NCBI RefSeq assembly: GCF_002951615.1
Contig: NZ_CP019062.1
Coordinates: 1,798,001 to 1,862,000 of the forward strand
Origin: Rahnella sikkimica
GTDB taxonomy: Bacteria > Pseudomonadota > Gammaproteobacteria > Enterobacterales > Enterobacteriaceae
Reading direction: 5' to 3'
DNA length: 64,000 bases
Each line of letters begins with the position of its first letter. Position 1 is the first letter of the stretch. Shown here in pieces: positions 34,753-43,216 of this stretch. The notes under the pieces are model-generated. The model saw only the letters and a list, made by a program, of their open reading frames with translations, had not been told where the DNA came from and did not search any database. Made by a program: the position numbers and the translations under genes.

Positions 34753-34792
34753 GTAATATCAGCCGGGTGTTGAAACTGTGATGAGCTTCAGA
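34753..34792 (-). promoter_or_regulatory. Candidate CRP site and -10 of the bgl operon
   Basis: TGTGA-N6-TCAGA (34777-34792) matches the CRP consensus at nine of ten core positions. On the minus strand TATTAC (34753-34758) lies where a class II promoter -10 would be, about 30 bases from the CRP centre. No good -35 is seen, as expected for CRP dependence. Confidence 0.5.
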
Positions 34793-34835
34793 TTTTGTGC
34801 TGGAGAATGCTCATCCCTGAGCATCAGCATCGGAA

Positions 34836-35630
34836 CTAGCGCAGGCCGGCGATGGTAAAACCGCCGTCCACCAGCAGATTTTGCCCGGTGACAAACCGCG
34901 CTTCGTCGCTGCACAACCACGCGACAACGTCACCCACGTCGTCTGATTCACCTACGCGCCCTGCCGGCGTCAGGTGAACAAACGGCCTGAGCATCTCTTC
35001 ATTCGCGCCCATTCGTCGTGCCATCGGCGTATCGATAATGCCCGGATTCACATTGTTGATACGGATTTTATGCGCGCCGGTTTCCAGCGCAATGGCGCGG
35101 ATCATGGCATCCAGGCCGCCCTTGCTGGCGGAATAAGCCGCAGACCCGAAACTCGCGCCGTGCGCCAGCCATGAAGACGTGCTCACAATCGCGCCGCCAC
35201 GACCGGCGGCCACCATCGCTTCCAGTTCATATTTCACTGATAACCAGACGCCTTTAAGATTAGTCGCGATCACACGGTCGAATTCGGCTTCCGTCATTTC
35301 ACTGACCGGCGCAAAACCTTCCACACCGGCATTATTAAACGCCGCGTCCAGACGCCCGAAGTGAGCCAGCGTTTCCGCAATCAGATGCCGGACCTGGCTG
35401 CTGTCAGAGACATCCGTGGGCACCGCCAGCGCCTCACCGCCCAGCGCCTGAATCAGTGACACGGTTTGCAGAAGCTCAGCTTCACGACGCCCGGCGACCA
35501 CCACTTTTGCGCCGTCACGCGAAAAAGCCAGCGCCGCGGCACGGCCAATCCCGGTGCCTCCGCCGGTGACCAGCGCCACGCGGTTATGCAAACGAAGGGA
35601 CGGATTTTGAAGATGCAATTGCTGTGACAT
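34836..35630 (-). CDS. SDR-family oxidoreductase
   Basis: A 264-aa classical short-chain dehydrogenase. The nucleotide-binding motif TGGGTGIG (22-29), NNAG (99-102) and the catalytic Ser152/Tyr166/Lys170 (YSASK) are present. Arg48-Arg49 after the second strand suggests NADP preference. Substrate cannot be predicted. It is divergent from a LysR regulator 116 bases away, the usual layout for a regulator and its target. It ends 44 bases before the CRP site of the bgl promoter. A small hairpin (ATGCTCA/TGAGCAT, 34807-34824) follows its stop. Confidence 0.88.
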   Translation of the reverse strand: MSQQLHLQNPSLRLHNRVALVTGGGTGIGRAAALAFSRDGAKVVVAGRREAELLQTVSLIQALGGEALAVPTDVSDSSQVRHLIAETLAHFGRLDAAFNNAGVEGFAPVSEMTEAEFDRVIATNLKGVWLSVKYELEAMVAAGRGGAIVSTSSWLAHGASFGSAAYSASKGGLDAMIRAIALETGAHKIRINNVNPGIIDTPMARRMGANEEMLRPFVHLTPAGRVGESDDVGDVVAWLCSDEARFVTGQNLLVDGGFTIAGLR

Positions 35631-35690
35631 AAAAACCTCTGAGGAAATGTGTTGACCAGAACACGACTATAAGAGGATTAATTGTTGTGG

Positions 35691-35704
35691 ATAAGCCATC
35701 TTAT
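35691..35704. promoter_or_regulatory. Candidate LysR operator
   Basis: ATAAG-CCAT-CTTAT is a short perfect dyad in the SDR/LysR divergent region, of the size of T-N11-A LysR boxes. Assigned by position only. Confidence 0.3.
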
Positions 35705-35746
35705 ATCGCATGATTTACTGGGTCATATTCATCAATGGGAAACGAA

Positions 35747-36652
35747 ATGCGGACGAACGAATTGGGTGAGCTGACTGCCTTTGTCGCGGTGGCGGAAGAA
35801 AGAAGCTTTCGCAAGGCCGCCGCGCGGCTGAATTTAACCGCATCCACCCTCAGCCATTCTTTGCGCGCGCTGGAAGAACGGCTGGGCGTACGGTTGCTGA
35901 ACCGCACCACGCGAACGGTTTCACCGACCGAAGCGGGCATGGCTTTGTTGGTCGAAATCGCGCCCGCTTTTTCGGCGATTACCCGTGCCGTGGAGAAAGT
36001 GAATACCTTCAGGGAAACTCCGCAGGGAACGGTGCGGATTAACACGCCGCACATTGCAGCAGAACTCGTGTTCATGCCGCGGCTCAAGCAGTTTAATCAG
36101 GATTTTCCGGACATCCGTCTGGAGCTGGCGACTAACGATGGTTTCGTGGATATTGTCAGTGAAGGGTTCGACGCAGGAGTGCGCATCCGGGGCGATGTGC
36201 AGCAGGATATGCGCGCGGTTCGGCTGACCCCTGATTTTCATTCAGCCGTTTACGGCTCGCCTGAGTATTTCGCACGGCATCCAAAACCGCTAACGCCTGC
36301 CGACTTACAACATCACGCCTGTATTGGTCGTCGGGAAATCACCGGCGGTTCGCTTTACCGCTGGGAATTTGAAAAAGAAGGGAAACAAATCGCGGTACCG
36401 GTCAGCGGCCCGGTGATTGTCGACAGCGTAACAATGATGACACGCATCGCCCTCGACGGGATCGGATTGGTCTATACAGCCTGCAGCCCGGAACATGATG
36501 CACTTGTCGATCAGGGGCGACTCGTCCGCGTGCTGGAAGACGGGTCTGTGACGTTTCCCGGCTTCTTTCTCTACTATCCCGGCCATCGTCAGCTTCCCGC
36601 GGCGTTAAAAGCCGTGATCGGCCACTTCCGTTTACCCTCATCTGGCCACTAA
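35747..36652 (+). CDS. LysR-family transcriptional regulator (divergent from SDR)
   Basis: A 301-aa regulator with an N-terminal winged helix-turn-helix (about 1-62; FRKAAARLNLTASTLSHSL) and a C-terminal effector domain. The N-terminal MRTNELGELTAFVAVAEERSF pattern is of the DhcR/PecT-like clade common in enterobacteria. I chose ATG 35747 because GGGAAA lies 6 bases before it; an ATG four codons upstream is possible. It probably controls the divergent SDR gene. Confidence 0.88.
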   Translation: MRTNELGELTAFVAVAEERSFRKAAARLNLTASTLSHSLRALEERLGVRLLNRTTRTVSPTEAGMALLVEIAPAFSAITRAVEKVNTFRETPQGTVRINTPHIAAELVFMPRLKQFNQDFPDIRLELATNDGFVDIVSEGFDAGVRIRGDVQQDMRAVRLTPDFHSAVYGSPEYFARHPKPLTPADLQHHACIGRREITGGSLYRWEFEKEGKQIAVPVSGPVIVDSVTMMTRIALDGIGLVYTACSPEHDALVDQGRLVRVLEDGSVTFPGFFLYYPGHRQLPAALKAVIGHFRLPSSGH

Positions 36653-36698
36653 TCCGCTCATTTAACGTCTAGAATTTAAAGGCACTCCTAATGCGGTG

Positions 36699-36727
36699 TT
36701 GGTACACGTAAGCGGTTACGTTATAAT
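36699..36727 (+). promoter_or_regulatory. Strong sigma-70 promoter
   Basis: -35 TTGGTA (36699-36704), 17-base spacer, perfect -10 TATAAT (36722-36727). Transcription would begin near 36734, exactly at the first hairpin of the candidate RNA. Confidence 0.75.
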
Positions 36728-36733
36728 TCCCCC

Positions 36734-36905
36734 GTTACGGCAAAATCCGTAACCAGGATTCTCAACCTGAATGTTTACTGGCGACATGAAATGTACAACT
36801 GCATTTCACGTTTGGGTCTGCGCATAGCTATTGCCTGTACAAACAACAAGCAATATCTCAATGGTGGCTCAGGCGGGGCTGACTTAGGTCAGGCCGGTAT
36901 CCAGT
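36734..36905 (+). ncRNA. Candidate C4-like antisense RNA
   Basis: The predicted transcript starts with the perfect hairpin GTTACGG/CCGTAAC (36734-36753), then a free TTCTCAACCTG segment, then TGAAATG/CATTTCA (36787-36808). It has no long ORF. C4 RNAs of P1 and related phages lie just upstream of the genes they repress in the same transcript and pair with the translation region. Here the segment 36759-36766 can pair with 36915-36922. The 3' end is arbitrary. Family membership is from memory and needs a covariance search. Confidence 0.45.
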
Positions 36906-36908
36906 AGA

Positions 36909-36962
36909 ACCGGTGTTGAGAACCCCGTCAGGGCTACCACCAGTGAGATTCTCAACTCCGGT
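36909..36962 (+). promoter_or_regulatory. Long hairpin in the Ner leader
   Basis: ACCGGTGTTGAGAA (36909-36922) pairs with TTCTCAACTCCGGT (36949-36962), 13 of 14 positions. The stem buries GTG 36913 and TTG 36916, the upstream start codons in frame with the Ner-like gene. The alternative pairing with 36759-36766 would open this stem. Confidence 0.6.
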
Positions 36963-37074
36963 GGTCGCTGTAACATCAAACTACTGGACAATGAACCATG
37001 AACGACAAGCCAAGGCAGGCAATACTTCCTCCCCCACTGTTGATTTATGCTCCCGTCTGTTGCAGAGAGGGCAT

Positions 37075-37341
37075 ATGAAGAACACCCGTGAAGACTGGCA
37101 TCCCGCCGATATTATCGCTGCAATTCGCAAAAAAGGCTCAACGCTGACGGCACTCTCGCGTGATTCGGGGCTGGGGGCATCAACCCTGTCCAATACGCTG
37201 TCGCGACGCTGGCCAAAAGGTGAGTTGATTATTGCGACAATGATCGGCGTCCCGGCGTGGGAAATCTGGCCAAGCCGTTATTACAATGCCAATGGGGAGT
37301 TAGTTGTTCCAAAGTTGCGGCCCCCTAAAGCGGAGGCTTAA
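37075..37341 (+). CDS. Ner/SfsB-type helix-turn-helix regulator
   Basis: An 88-aa protein of the phage Mu Ner / E. coli SfsB (Nlp) family. The motif DWHPADIIAAIRKKGSTLTALSR and the following GLGASTLSNTLSRRWPKGE form the helix-turn-helix; PAWEIWPSRY is the family C-terminal signature. Ner represses phage early promoters; SfsB was linked to maltose gene expression. ATG 37075 has GAGAGG 4 bases upstream. The reading frame is open back to 36913, so a longer product is possible. A terminator follows at 37351. Confidence 0.85.
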   Translation: MKNTREDWHPADIIAAIRKKGSTLTALSRDSGLGASTLSNTLSRRWPKGELIIATMIGVPAWEIWPSRYYNANGELVVPKLRPPKAEA

Positions 37342-37350
37342 TCCGTGACA

Positions 37351-37382
37351 GCGGTGAGAGCCTGGCTTTCACCGCATTTTGA
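37351..37382 (+). terminator. Terminator of the Ner-like gene
   Basis: GCGGTGAGAG pairs with CTTTCACCGC (one G-U pair), loop CCTGG, then ATTTT. It starts 10 bases after the stop. Confidence 0.7.
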
Positions 37383-37411
37383 ACATGATCAGGCAGGTGG
37401 ACTTTCTTTGA

Positions 37412-38065
37412 TCACGACGCGGTGACGGCAACACTTTCAGCCCATTCGCAGGAGACTGCATCCAGTTCACTGCGGGCTTTTGCCAGCCCGGCCTCACGCG
37501 CCGCTTCATCAGAAAATTGCAGCGGCTGTGCGTCAACAAACCAGGGGTTTTCGACCCCCATAAACAGAAACGCATTTCTCAGCACCGGCGTCATCGAATC
37601 CATCGCCGCATAAGGGCTTCCTTCGCCCAGATCCGCGCCACGCGTAGTGATAAACAACACTTTTTTGTCGCCAAGATTTCCGCGGGTGGTGCCGTCAGCG
37701 TGCAAATCGTAGGTGATATTGGTGCGAACAATGTTGTCGATGAACGTCTTGAACGTCGACGGAATGGTCCAGTTGTACATCGGCATCGCGCACACCAGCG
37801 CATCGGCTTCCATTACGCGTTTGCACAGCGCATCTGAATCAGCCAGCACTTCACGCATACGGTCGGTACGCTGATCTTCAGGCGTATATGTGGCCTGCAC
37901 AAATTCCGCAGAAATGTGGGGCTGCACCTCTTGCGTCACATCCAGATAGTCAATCTCAATGTCTGTTCCCTGCTGCTCAAGCTGCTCGAAAAAATAACGT
38001 CCCAAAGCACGGGAGTTTGACCACTGGTGAAATTTCGAGCTGGCATCGACGTGTAAAATTTTCAT
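37412..38065 (-). CDS. azoR: FMN-dependent NADH:quinone oxidoreductase / azoreductase
   Basis: A 217-aa flavodoxin-like oxidoreductase of the AzoR family, which reduces quinones and azo dyes with NADH and protects against thiol stress. The FMN-binding segments are HVDASSKFHQWSNSRALG near the N-terminus and AMPMYNWTIPSTFKTFID (about 93-110). It has no signal peptide. It lies downstream of an Rrf2-type regulator on the same strand but behind that gene's terminator. A palindrome 35 bases upstream of its start is a candidate operator. Confidence 0.88.
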   Translation of the reverse strand: MKILHVDASSKFHQWSNSRALGRYFFEQLEQQGTDIEIDYLDVTQEVQPHISAEFVQATYTPEDQRTDRMREVLADSDALCKRVMEADALVCAMPMYNWTIPSTFKTFIDNIVRTNITYDLHADGTTRGNLGDKKVLFITTRGADLGEGSPYAAMDSMTPVLRNAFLFMGVENPWFVDAQPLQFSDEAAREAGLAKARSELDAVSCEWAESVAVTAS

Positions 38066-38099
38066 GCTTTTCCTTATGGCGAGTATGCAGAATACTTTT

Positions 38100-38126
38100 T
38101 AACTACGACTAAATTTGTTGTAGTTA
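38100..38126 (-). promoter_or_regulatory. Palindromic candidate operator upstream of azoR
   Basis: TAACTACGAC (38100-38109) and GTTGTAGTTA (38117-38126) are complementary at 9 of 10 positions around an AT centre. The 27-bp dyad lies 35 bases upstream of the azoR ATG, a place where a bound repressor would block the promoter. Confidence 0.6.
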
Positions 38127-38202
38127 AAAATACGCCTGTTGATACCGGCATGGCAAGATCCTTTTGCAGATAAATTTCAGGGGACATTGGAAACGAAAAT
38201 GC

Positions 38203-38237
38203 AAAAACGGCCAGCATCTTCAGGACACTGGCCGTTT
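38203..38237 (-). terminator. Terminator of the Rrf2 gene
   Basis: AAACGGCCAG pairs with CTGGCCGTTT; read on the minus strand it is followed by TTTTTGCATTTT. It separates the Rrf2 gene from azoR. Confidence 0.8.
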
Positions 38238-38262
38238 CAGCGAGATATGAGGGATTGAAAAT

Positions 38263-38778
38263 TCAGAGGATCCGGCGGGAACCGCGATCGCCCAGCCAGC
38301 GGCTCACCTGTTGTCCGAATTCCGGCGGCGCTTTACGTCCGAACTGGCCTGCAAGCCCGGCGAGCGTCTGCGCGGCGAGTACGGCACGCATACTGTTATC
38401 GGCCTCAATCATCAGCGAGTGAATGGCGCAAAGTCCCGCACTCGCCCAGGACGGTGGAGTATCTTCGAATACCGCACACCGGTTACGGATTTCCTTGCAG
38501 TCGAACAGTTTTTTGCGCCCGTCAACGGCATCCACCACATCCAGCACAGTGATTTCATGCGGCGGTTTCGCCAGCCGGATCCCACCTTTAGCGCCTTCGG
38601 TGGCAATAATCAACCGGGCTTTATGCAGCTTGGTAAACAATTTCGCGACGTAGTCGAACGGCACGCCCTGAAGTTCTGACAAATCGCGCACACTGGCCTC
38701 CGTCACCTTTCCCTGCGGATCGGCGATGTACAACAGGCAATGCAATGCGTATTCGACACCCGCGCTGATATGGGACAT
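38263..38778 (-). CDS. Rrf2-family transcriptional regulator
   Basis: A 171-aa regulator with the Rrf2 winged helix (about 1-80; SVRDLSELQGVPFDYVAKLFTKL and EGAKGGIRLAKPP). Cys94, Cys101 and Cys117 sit where IscR and NsrR have their cluster ligands, but the spacing (6 and 15 residues between) differs from theirs (5 and 5). It may bind an iron-sulfur cluster or act as a thiol sensor. Its upstream neighbour is a divergent GH3 gene and its downstream neighbour is azoR, a redox enzyme and the more likely target. Confidence 0.85.
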   Translation of the reverse strand: MSHISAGVEYALHCLLYIADPQGKVTEASVRDLSELQGVPFDYVAKLFTKLHKARLIIATEGAKGGIRLAKPPHEITVLDVVDAVDGRKKLFDCKEIRNRCAVFEDTPPSWASAGLCAIHSLMIEADNSMRAVLAAQTLAGLAGQFGRKAPPEFGQQVSRWLGDRGSRRIL

Positions 38779-39040
38779 GCGACGTTCAACTCCTAACTAA
38801 GACTCTTCAGAGCGTAATTAAACACCAGATGCGCCGGAATTGACACCTTCCGCACTCAATTCTGCCGGGATGACATCCTCTGCCGTCAGTTTGATCCCGT
38901 TCACAAATAGAAAACAAAATCAAAAAACGTAAATTACATATTCCTTTCCTCAATTGTTTACCTGCGCCCCATTCACAATACTTCTGTTCATGCTTCGCCT
39001 TTTCATCCGTTGTCCCTGTGGTTAATCAAGGAGAAATACG

Positions 39041-41419
39041 ATGGCTCATCTTTATCAGGATGCTTCGCAACCCGTCGCCACCCGCGTCGCCGACCTGCTG
39101 GCGCGAATGACGCCGGAGGAGAAATTCGCCCAGATGCACGCGTTCTGGCTCATCCTCGACAGCGGCGGAAATCATAAAGAACGCTCAGACCTGAGTGATG
39201 ATTTCGCCGGTCATAAAGAAACGTTAGCGCTGGAAAAACAGCTGGCGTCCGGCGCGGGGCAAATCACCCGCCCGCTCGGCACGCACGTCGTCAGCCCGGA
39301 AGAAGGCGTCCGGGCGCTGAACCGCCTGCAAAAAACGCTGGTCGAAGAAACGCGGCTGGGCATTCCGGCGATGTTTCACGAAGAATGTCTGGTCGGTTTA
39401 TTGTGCAAAGATGCCACGCTGTTCCCCTCTTCGCTCAGTTACGCATCAACGTGGGACCCCGAGCTGATGGAAAAGGTCGCCGCCGCTATCCGTGAGGAAG
39501 CGCAAAGCATCGGCTGTCATCAGGGTTTAGCGCCGGTTCTTGATGTGTCGCGCGATGTGCGCTGGGGACGCACCGAAGAAACATTTGGCGAAGACCCGTA
39601 TCTGGTGGGGATCATGGCAACTGCCTACGTGCGCGGCTTGCAGGGCGAAAAGCGTGATTTACTCGCCACGCTGAAACATTACGTCGGCCACTCTTTCAGC
39701 GAAGGCGCACGCAATCACGCTCCGGTGCACCTCGGGTTTCGCGAACTTAACGACACGTTTCTGCTGCCGTTCGAAATGGCAGTAAAACTGGCCAACGCCG
39801 GTTCTGTCATGCCGGCTTATCACGATATCGACGGCCAGCCGTGCCACAGCGATCACTTTCTGCTGACGGAAGTTTTGCGCGAACAATGGGGCTTTGACGG
39901 ACTGATCGTGGCGGATTACGGCGGTGTCAGTCTGCTGCATCAGCATCACGGCGTCAGCCACGATGATGCAGAATCAGCGGCGCTGGCATTCAACGCCGGA
40001 CTGGATATTGAATTACCGAAAGGTGATTGCGCTCAGCATCTGGCCAAAGCGGTATCACGCGGGCTGATTAATATGGCTAAGATCGACGAAATTGTCGCCC
40101 GTATTCTGACAGAAAAATTCCGCCTCGGGCTTTTCGAGCAGCCCTATGCGCCCGAATCACAGCCCAACATGCAGCAATCCGCCGTCCGTGAACTGGCCTG
40201 GGAAGCGGCAGTTCGTTCCATTACATTGCTGGAAAATAACGGCATTCTGCCGCTGAAACCCGCACCAGACCAGAAAATTGCGGTGATTGGCCCGACGGCT
40301 GACGACCCGCTGGCATTGCTTAGCGGTTACAGTTTCCCGGTACATCTGATTATCAGCGAGATGGAAGCGCACACCGGACAGGTGACAACGCCGCTTCAGG
40401 CACTGCGTTCGGCATACGGCGAGCAGAATATTCGTTACGCGAAAGGCTGCCATATTCTCGAAAAACGCACAGCCGGTGCGCCAGTGTTCCCCGGTGATGC
40501 CGGTAAGCCAATGCAAAGTTCGCCCGTTTCTCTGGACACCGCACAGATTGCCGATGCGGTAAAACTGGCGCGGGAAAGTGACGTGGCGCTGGTGTTTGTC
40601 GGCGATCTGGCCGGACTGTTCCAGAGCGGCACGGTCGGCGAAGGTTCTGACACCGACAGCCTTCAGTTGCCCGGCGTTCAGCAACAATTGCTTGAGCAGG
40701 TTGTCGCGACCGGTAAGCCGACCATTGTCATTATGACAGGCGGTCGTCCGTATTCGCTGGGTGGTTTAGAGGAAAAAGTGGCCGGATTCCTGATGGCGTT
40801 CGCGCCCGGACAGGAAGGCGGACGGGCGATTGCCGATGTGCTGAGCGGCAAGGAAGCGCCATCCGGGCGGCTGGTGGTTTCCGTGCCGATAAGTGCGGGC
40901 GCGATGCCGTATTACTACAATCACAAACTGAAAAGTGGCGGGACGCCGATTGCGTTCCACTTCGGCGCGAAATACCCGTTCGGTTACGGGCTGAGCGGCA
41001 CCACGTTCCGGTACCATGATTTGCAGCTAAATCAGCAGCCGATCCCTATCGAAAACGGCGAAATTACCGTGCAGATTCAGGTGACCAACACCGGTTCGCG
41101 GGCAGGCAGCGAAGTGGTTCAGGTTTATCTGCGCGACTGCGTGGCTTCTCTGGTTCGACCAGTACATGAGCTGAAAGCGTTCCAGCGCGTAAAACTGGAC
41201 GCTGGGGAAACCGCCACGCTGAATTTCAGTATTCCAACTGACATGCTGAATTTCACCAACGCCGCGCACAAACGCATCGTAGAGCCTGGGGTTTTCGACG
41301 TGCAGGTCGGCGCTTCCAGTGCCGATATTCGCGCCAGCGGTAAGGTAACGCTGGCCGGAGATGTGCTTGAGCTGCCGCGTAACTGGCGGATGGTCAGCCG
41401 GTGCGAGATGAATCAGTAA
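39041..41419 (+). CDS. Glycoside hydrolase family 3 beta-glycosidase, cytoplasmic
   Basis: A 792-aa GH3 enzyme. The N-terminal barrel has the substrate-binding KH (212-213) and the nucleophile Asp292 in IVADYGG. The second alpha/beta domain (about 390-620) and a C-terminal fibronectin III-like domain (about 680-770; VTNTGSRAGSEVVQVYLRD) complete it. No signal peptide is present, unlike periplasmic BglX, so it acts on imported oligosaccharides. Specificity (beta-glucoside or beta-xyloside) is not predictable. AAGGAG precedes the ATG. No transporter adjoins it; the gene ends at a terminator before ruvB. Confidence 0.88.
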   Translation: MAHLYQDASQPVATRVADLLARMTPEEKFAQMHAFWLILDSGGNHKERSDLSDDFAGHKETLALEKQLASGAGQITRPLGTHVVSPEEGVRALNRLQKTLVEETRLGIPAMFHEECLVGLLCKDATLFPSSLSYASTWDPELMEKVAAAIREEAQSIGCHQGLAPVLDVSRDVRWGRTEETFGEDPYLVGIMATAYVRGLQGEKRDLLATLKHYVGHSFSEGARNHAPVHLGFRELNDTFLLPFEMAVKLANAGSVMPAYHDIDGQPCHSDHFLLTEVLREQWGFDGLIVADYGGVSLLHQHHGVSHDDAESAALAFNAGLDIELPKGDCAQHLAKAVSRGLINMAKIDEIVARILTEKFRLGLFEQPYAPESQPNMQQSAVRELAWEAAVRSITLLENNGILPLKPAPDQKIAVIGPTADDPLALLSGYSFPVHLIISEMEAHTGQVTTPLQALRSAYGEQNIRYAKGCHILEKRTAGAPVFPGDAGKPMQSSPVSLDTAQIADAVKLARESDVALVFVGDLAGLFQSGTVGEGSDTDSLQLPGVQQQLLEQVVATGKPTIVIMTGGRPYSLGGLEEKVAGFLMAFAPGQEGGRAIADVLSGKEAPSGRLVVSVPISAGAMPYYYNHKLKSGGTPIAFHFGAKYPFGYGLSGTTFRYHDLQLNQQPIPIENGEITVQIQVTNTGSRAGSEVVQVYLRDCVASLVRPVHELKAFQRVKLDAGETATLNFSIPTDMLNFTNAAHKRIVEPGVFDVQVGASSADIRASGKVTLAGDVLELPRNWRMVSRCEMNQ

Positions 41420-41450
41420 CGGCAACGCACAGATCGCAGGGCATCAGAAA

Positions 41451-41480
41451 GCAAAACGGACGCATCAGCGTCCGTTTTTA
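41451..41480. terminator. Bidirectional terminator between GH3 gene and ruvB
   Basis: AAAACGGACGC pairs with GCGTCCGTTTT, loop ATCA, T tracts on both strands. Confidence 0.9.
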
Positions 41481-41498
41481 CAGGGTTCAGAAAGGTTG

Positions 41499-42506
41499 TT
41501 ATTCAGTTTCCCGCGTAATGCCGAAATGCTTATACGCATGGTTGGTTGCCATACGTCCGCGCGGGGTGCGCTGGATAAAGCCTTGTTGGATCAGGAAGGG
41601 TTCGATCACGTCTTCTATCGTTTCGCGCTCTTCACCAATTGCCGCAGCTAAGTTATCCAGCCCCACCGGCCCGCCGGTGAATTTATCGATAATCGCCAGC
41701 AGCAGTTTGCGGTCCATATAATCAAAACCTTCCGCATCAACATCCAGCATGTCCAGTGCGCCATTCGCTACATCACCATTAATTGTGCCGTCGCCTTTGA
41801 CTTCGGCAAAGTCACGCACGCGGCGCAACAGGCGGTTGGCGATACGCGGTGTGCCGCGTGAACGGCGTGCAATCTGATGCGCGCCTTCTTCCGACAATTC
41901 CAGCCCGAGGCAGGACGCACTGCGCCCGACGATGTGCTGCAAATCGGCGACCTGATAGAACTCAAGGCGCTGCACAATCCCGAAACGGTCACGCAGCGGG
42001 GACGTCAGGGAACCGGCGCGCGTCGTGGCACCAATCAGGGTGAACGGCGGTAAATCGAGCTTGATGGAACGCGCCGCCGGGCCTTCGCCAATCATGATAT
42101 CCAGTTGGTAATCTTCCATCGCCGGGTACAAAATCTCTTCGACAACCGGCGAGAGGCGGTGAATTTCATCGATAAACAGCACGTCGTGAGGTTCGAGATT
42201 GGTCAGCATCGCGGCAAGATCGCCGGCTTTTTCCAGTACAGGGCCGGAAGTGGTCCGCAAATTCACGCCCATTTCGTTGGCGACAATGTTCGCCAGCGTG
42301 GTTTTACCCAGCCCCGGCGGCCCGAAAATCAGCAGGTGATCGAGTGCATCTTTGCGTTGCTTTGCCGCCTGAATAAAGATTTCCATCTGCGAACGCACGT
42401 GAGGCTGCCCAACGTATTCGCTGAGCAATTTCGGGCGGATCGCACGGTCAATGACTTCCTCTTCACCGAAAACTTCGGAAGAAATCAGGCGGTCAGCTTC
42501 AATCAT
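41499..42506 (-). CDS. ruvB: Holliday junction branch-migration helicase RuvB
   Basis: RuvB is the hexameric AAA+ motor that drives branch migration with RuvA. Walker [10 protein letters not shown], Walker [10 protein letters not shown] and sensor motif [18 protein letters not shown] are present; the C-terminal winged helix ends the protein. Length is 335 aa against 336 in E. coli. It lies 8 bases downstream of ruvA in the ruvA-ruvB unit. Confidence 0.98.
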   Translation of the reverse strand: MIEADRLISSEVFGEEEVIDRAIRPKLLSEYVGQPHVRSQMEIFIQAAKQRKDALDHLLIFGPPGLGKTTLANIVANEMGVNLRTTSGPVLEKAGDLAAMLTNLEPHDVLFIDEIHRLSPVVEEILYPAMEDYQLDIMIGEGPAARSIKLDLPPFTLIGATTRAGSLTSPLRDRFGIVQRLEFYQVADLQHIVGRSASCLGLELSEEGAHQIARRSRGTPRIANRLLRRVRDFAEVKGDGTINGDVANGALDMLDVDAEGFDYMDRKLLLAIIDKFTGGPVGLDNLAAAIGEERETIEDVIEPFLIQQGFIQRTPRGRMATNHAYKHFGITRETE

Positions 42507-42514
42507 CGTTTACC

Positions 42515-43135
42515 TCACAGCGCCGCGCGCAGCGCTTCTCTAATCAACGTTTCGGATCCTGCATCCGGTTTCGCCACTTTACTGATCATGCGGCTGGCTT
42601 CCGGGGGTTTGTATCCGAGGGATATCAGGGCGGCTACTGCTTCACCTTCGGCATCAGACTCTTTCGCTTTCGACGCCGATGCAGGTAGCGTGATATCAGT
42701 ATGATTGTTAAATAGATCACCGTTTAATCCTTTAAACCGGTCTTTCATTTCGACGACCAGGCGCTCTGCGGTTTTCTTACCGACACCAGGTAACTTAATT
42801 AAGGCAGTGATTTCTTCCTTTTCCACTGCGCTGACAAACTGCTGTGCCGACATGCCTGACAAGATAGCCAGCGCCAGCTTTGGCCCGACGCCGTTGACTT
42901 TAATCAGTTCACGAAACAGCGCGCGCTCTTGTTTGTCATTGAACCCGTAGAGCAGTTGGGCATCTTCGCGAACAATAAATTGCGTGAAGATGATGGCTTC
43001 CTGACCCAGTTCGGGCAATTCGTAAAAACAGGTCATCGGCAACTGAACTTCATAGCCCACGCCGTTGGTTTCCAACAGCACCAGAGGTGGCTGTTTTTCC
43101 AGAATAATGCCTCGAAGTCTGCCTATCACGTTCAT
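42515..43135 (-). CDS. ruvA: Holliday junction-binding protein RuvA
   Basis: RuvA tetramers bind the four-way junction and recruit RuvB. The 206-aa sequence has the OB-fold N-terminus ([14 protein letters not shown]), two helix-hairpin-helix motifs ([16 protein letters not shown] and [16 protein letters not shown]) and the C-terminal RuvB-contacting domain ([11 protein letters not shown]). It precedes ruvB with an 8-base gap. In E. coli the ruvAB unit is LexA-controlled; I did not see a clear LexA box here. Confidence 0.97.
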   Translation of the reverse strand: MNVIGRLRGIILEKQPPLVLLETNGVGYEVQLPMTCFYELPELGQEAIIFTQFIVREDAQLLYGFNDKQERALFRELIKVNGVGPKLALAILSGMSAQQFVSAVEKEEITALIKLPGVGKKTAERLVVEMKDRFKGLNGDLFNNHTDITLPASASKAKESDAEGEAVAALISLGYKPPEASRMISKVAKPDAGSETLIREALRAAL

Positions 43136-43216
43136 TTTCCTTATCAGGTCAAAAGCAGCAATGTTTATATCATAAAAAAGGCTGGATGGATATCCAGCCT
43201 AATGGACTTGCGGCGT

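Larger units (their letters stand above)
36653..37074 (+). other. Structured intergenic region before the Ner-like gene (422 bases)
   Basis: This gap contains a strong promoter (36699-36727), a series of hairpins from 36734 on, and an octamer switch. GTTGAGAA at 36915-36922 is complementary to TTCTCAAC at both 36759-36766 and 36949-36956. From 36913 to the Ner start it is open in frame with that gene. The layout recalls the C4/Icd/Ant immunity regions of P1-like and P4-like phages. Confidence 0.6.

Noticed and set aside
36653-37382. A prophage or integrative element
   Set aside because: Only a C4-like region and a Ner-type gene are present; no integrase, attachment repeats or structural genes are seen nearby.
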